A stretch of DNA of 64,000 nt from Streptomyces longwoodensis (lineage in GTDB: Bacteria; Actinomycetota; Actinomycetes; Streptomycetales; Streptomycetaceae): contig NZ_KQ948557.1 of assembly GCF_001514125.1 (NCBI RefSeq), positions 136,871 to 200,870 of the forward strand, written 5' to 3'. Below, piece by piece: positions 62,496-64,000 of this stretch (within the stretch, counting starts at the first letter, position 1; each line of letters begins with the position of its first letter). The notes beneath the pieces were generated by a model. That model ran no database searches. It was not told where the DNA came from and was given only the letters and a program-made list of their open reading frames with translations. Position numbers and translations under genes: made by a program.

Positions 62496-64000
62496 CTACG
62501 GCGTACCCAAGGAACGGAACAGGGCTGCCAGGGAGGCATGGGGGTCAGCAGGGGGTGCGACAATAGAGGTAGGACGGGGCAACGCCGTCGGGGTCCGTCC
62601 GGGTGGGGACAGGGCTGGTTCCTCGTCGGTGTCGAGCAGCGGGGCTAGACGCTCGCGGGTGTCGGCGAAGTTCCATCCGACGACGTCCTCGATCGAGTCG
62701 ATCTGCTCGGCTACCTCGTTCGGGTCGTAGTCTTCGAGGTGATGCGCCAGGTAGGCGTCGACGTCGGCGGGAGAGTACGTGTCGATGGTCGGCCCCAGAC
62801 CGAGGCCGGCCAGTGAGTCGGCATACCGGACCAGTGCTCCGGCCAGGTCTGTTTCATAGCTGGTGTCCTGATGACGGGCGATCCTCGGTTCGTGCCTGCA
62901 CCAGGTGTAATCAATGACGGCGCGGATCTCAGAGATGGCCCCGGTGAGCGGGTGGCGCGCCGGCCACAGGGGAGTTGCATCCTCGACCGCTGCAGCAAGT
63001 TCCGTGACGAGTTCCGCCAGCGGCTCGATGGATGTCATGCCCACGCTGTCAACGAGCAGGGCGACACGGGACATGGCGCCGGCGAACCAGCCGCCCGGCA
63101 GCGCTGCTCCCGCCGCCTTGTAACGGTCCCCGTGGAAGCGCACGATCAGCGTCAGGGCTTCGACGAGCGAGGTCACCTCCCGGATGCTGCCGCCGGCGAG
63201 ATCCGCCGCGTCGCACGGGTAGAGATCCCACAGTTCCCGCAGCCGGGCCAGCAACTCCCGTGCACACATGTCGAGAACGCTGCGGAACAGGTCTTCACCA
63301 CTGGAGAACAGCCGCAGGTTGTTCTCCAGCTCGATGGCTTCGCCACGCCTGCACACAGTGATCAGATCGTCGACCGATACAGCGTTTTTGATGATGGCTG
63401 TCATCGCGCCGGGACTCACGGACAGGTACCGGATGAGGAAGTCCCGTTGGCTGGGATCAGCCAGAGCCAGTATCCGGTTGCCCGCGTGGAAACCCTTGGT
63501 GATCCACGAACCGTCGAGCCGCTCGAGCGCGGCATCAACGTGAGAGTCTGACAACGGGATTCCTCCCAGCCGCTGGACAACCTCCTGCCATGGCGCCAGC
63601 TGCGAGTCCATCAGCGACAGCGTCAGCAGCAACTGCTGGTCGACCAGCGGAAGCGCCCGGAAACTCGTGCCCCAGATCTCGAAAGGGTTCTCCAGAGCCT
63701 CGTCCAGGTCGTCGATCAGCTCTTGAGCACTCCTTGCTCTGTTGCGCCGTACGACGAGTTCCACGAGACGAGGGGAGTAGTTCCGGTGGCCGACCACCTG
63801 CTGCCACCAGGACGAGGCGGCAAGATCACGGCGAGCCTGCGGATCGGTTATGGCGAGGTGGACGTGGTTGAACAGCATCCGGCCGCGTATGTCGTAGGGG
63901 AGGCGTTCGACCGTGACATGGCAGTGCGCGAGCCGGTCCATGGCGCGTCGGGACGCATCACTGAGCCGCACTGTTTCCTGCAGGACCTGTACTCGACTCG
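62496..64000 (-). CDS. C-terminal part of an nSTAND3-like NTPase protein (cut by window edge)
   Basis: The frame is open from the right edge to a stop at 62496, ~500 residues. Near the edge it reads GRMLFNHVHLAITDPQARRD then GHRNYSPRLVELV. This matches the region just after the ATPase in nSTAND3 proteins (ILYNH..., H-x-N-Y/F-N/S-P-R-L/I-I/V-E). The Walker motifs would lie beyond 64000. The rest is helical (LLTLSLMDSQLAPWQEVVQR, DAALERLDGSWI) with a proline-rich C-terminus (SPPGRTPTALPRP). nSTAND3 proteins often carry an N-terminal nuclease; whether this one does cannot be seen. Convergent with the trypsin-STAND gene. Confidence 0.65.
   Translation of the reverse strand, partial: SRVQVLQETVRLSDASRRAMDRLAHCHVTVERLPYDIRGRMLFNHVHLAITDPQARRDLAASSWWQQVVGHRNYSPRLVELVVRRNRARSAQELIDDLDEALENPFEIWGTSFRALPLVDQQLLLTLSLMDSQLAPWQEVVQRLGGIPLSDSHVDAALERLDGSWITKGFHAGNRILALADPSQRDFLIRYLSVSPGAMTAIIKNAVSVDDLITVCRRGEAIELENNLRLFSSGEDLFRSVLDMCARELLARLRELWDLYPCDAADLAGGSIREVTSLVEALTLIVRFHGDRYKAAGAALPGGWFAGAMSRVALLVDSVGMTSIEPLAELVTELAAAVEDATPLWPARHPLTGAISEIRAVIDYTWCRHEPRIARHQDTSYETDLAGALVRYADSLAGLGLGPTIDTYSPADVDAYLAHHLEDYDPNEVAEQIDSIEDVVGWNFADTRERLAPLLDTDEEPALSPPGRTPTALPRPTSIVAPPADPHASLAALFRSLGTP

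Noticed and set aside
1..64000. CRISPR arrays, rRNA, intact tRNA genes, replication origin, telomeric palindromes
   Set aside because: Looked for regular spaced repeats, rRNA-like and complete cloverleaf sequences, DnaA-box clusters and terminal palindromes; none was convincing by eye.

Overview
The window is very GC-rich, uses ATG/GTG/TTG starts behind strong purine-rich ribosome sites, and is full of small families typical of actinomycetes (DUF6221, DUF6417-like, Trypco2, EACC1, two-helix membrane peptides). It is almost certainly Streptomyces or a close relative. Nothing in it is core metabolism. Mobile genes, decayed gene fragments and conflict-type genes dominate, as in a chromosome arm or a large (possibly linear) plasmid. 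A remnant of a helicase-associated-domain helicase, a type often seen near Streptomyces ends, agrees with that, but no telomere or replication origin is visible.

Layout. 0-4.7 kb: tail of an unidentified gene, then a Tn554-type recombinase cassette (two tyrosine recombinases and a coiled-coil DUF6262/TnpC-like protein, all overlapping). 4.8-13.5 kb: a broken helicase remnant, a DUF4209-like HEPN protein, a membrane-anchored coiled-coil protein, a five-zinc-ribbon protein with an embedded Vsr-like nuclease, and a second HEPN protein. 14-17.8 kb: an NB-ARC/TPR protein overlapping a small membrane protein; the two share a short glycine-rich motif in three copies. 17.9-21 kb: truncated IS481, nuclease and XRE remnants, and an intact PD-(D/E)XK nuclease. 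21.8-27 kb: a translationally coupled Mu/Tn7-like transposition operon: DDE transposase, two AAA+ ATPases and a third protein that looks like an ATPase-dead paralogue of them. 27-30 kb: small genes and debris.

30.4-43.3 kb: a string of signal-transducing NTPases. These are an EACC1 plus caspase-STAND pair (its C-terminus apparently cut by an IS5 fragment), an HTH-NACHT-HEAT protein, and an HTH-nSTAND1-TM-WD40 protein with 14 WD repeats. 43.7-57 kb: small membrane and regulatory genes, a third HEPN protein, a frameshifted RHH antitoxin-like gene, DUF6417-like genes, a YdcF-type protein, an Mrr-like nuclease, a secreted HNH nuclease and an SDR oxidoreductase. 57.3-62.2 kb: a Trypco2 plus trypsin-STAND pair whose NTPase and repeats are homologous to the caspase-STAND gene. 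The right edge holds the C-terminal part of an nSTAND3-like protein.

How it fits together. I read the window as a defence/conflict island maintained by mobile elements: six STAND-type NTPases, three HEPN proteins and several nucleases, interspersed with recombinases. The strongest candidates for under-described biology are (1) the NB-ARC protein and its small membrane partner sharing a possible amyloid/homotypic signalling motif, (2) the pair of STAND modules with one chassis and exchanged effector and coupling gene, and (3) the transposition operon with two active-looking and one degenerate TnsC-like ATPase. These assignments come from reading motifs by eye; no database search was run.
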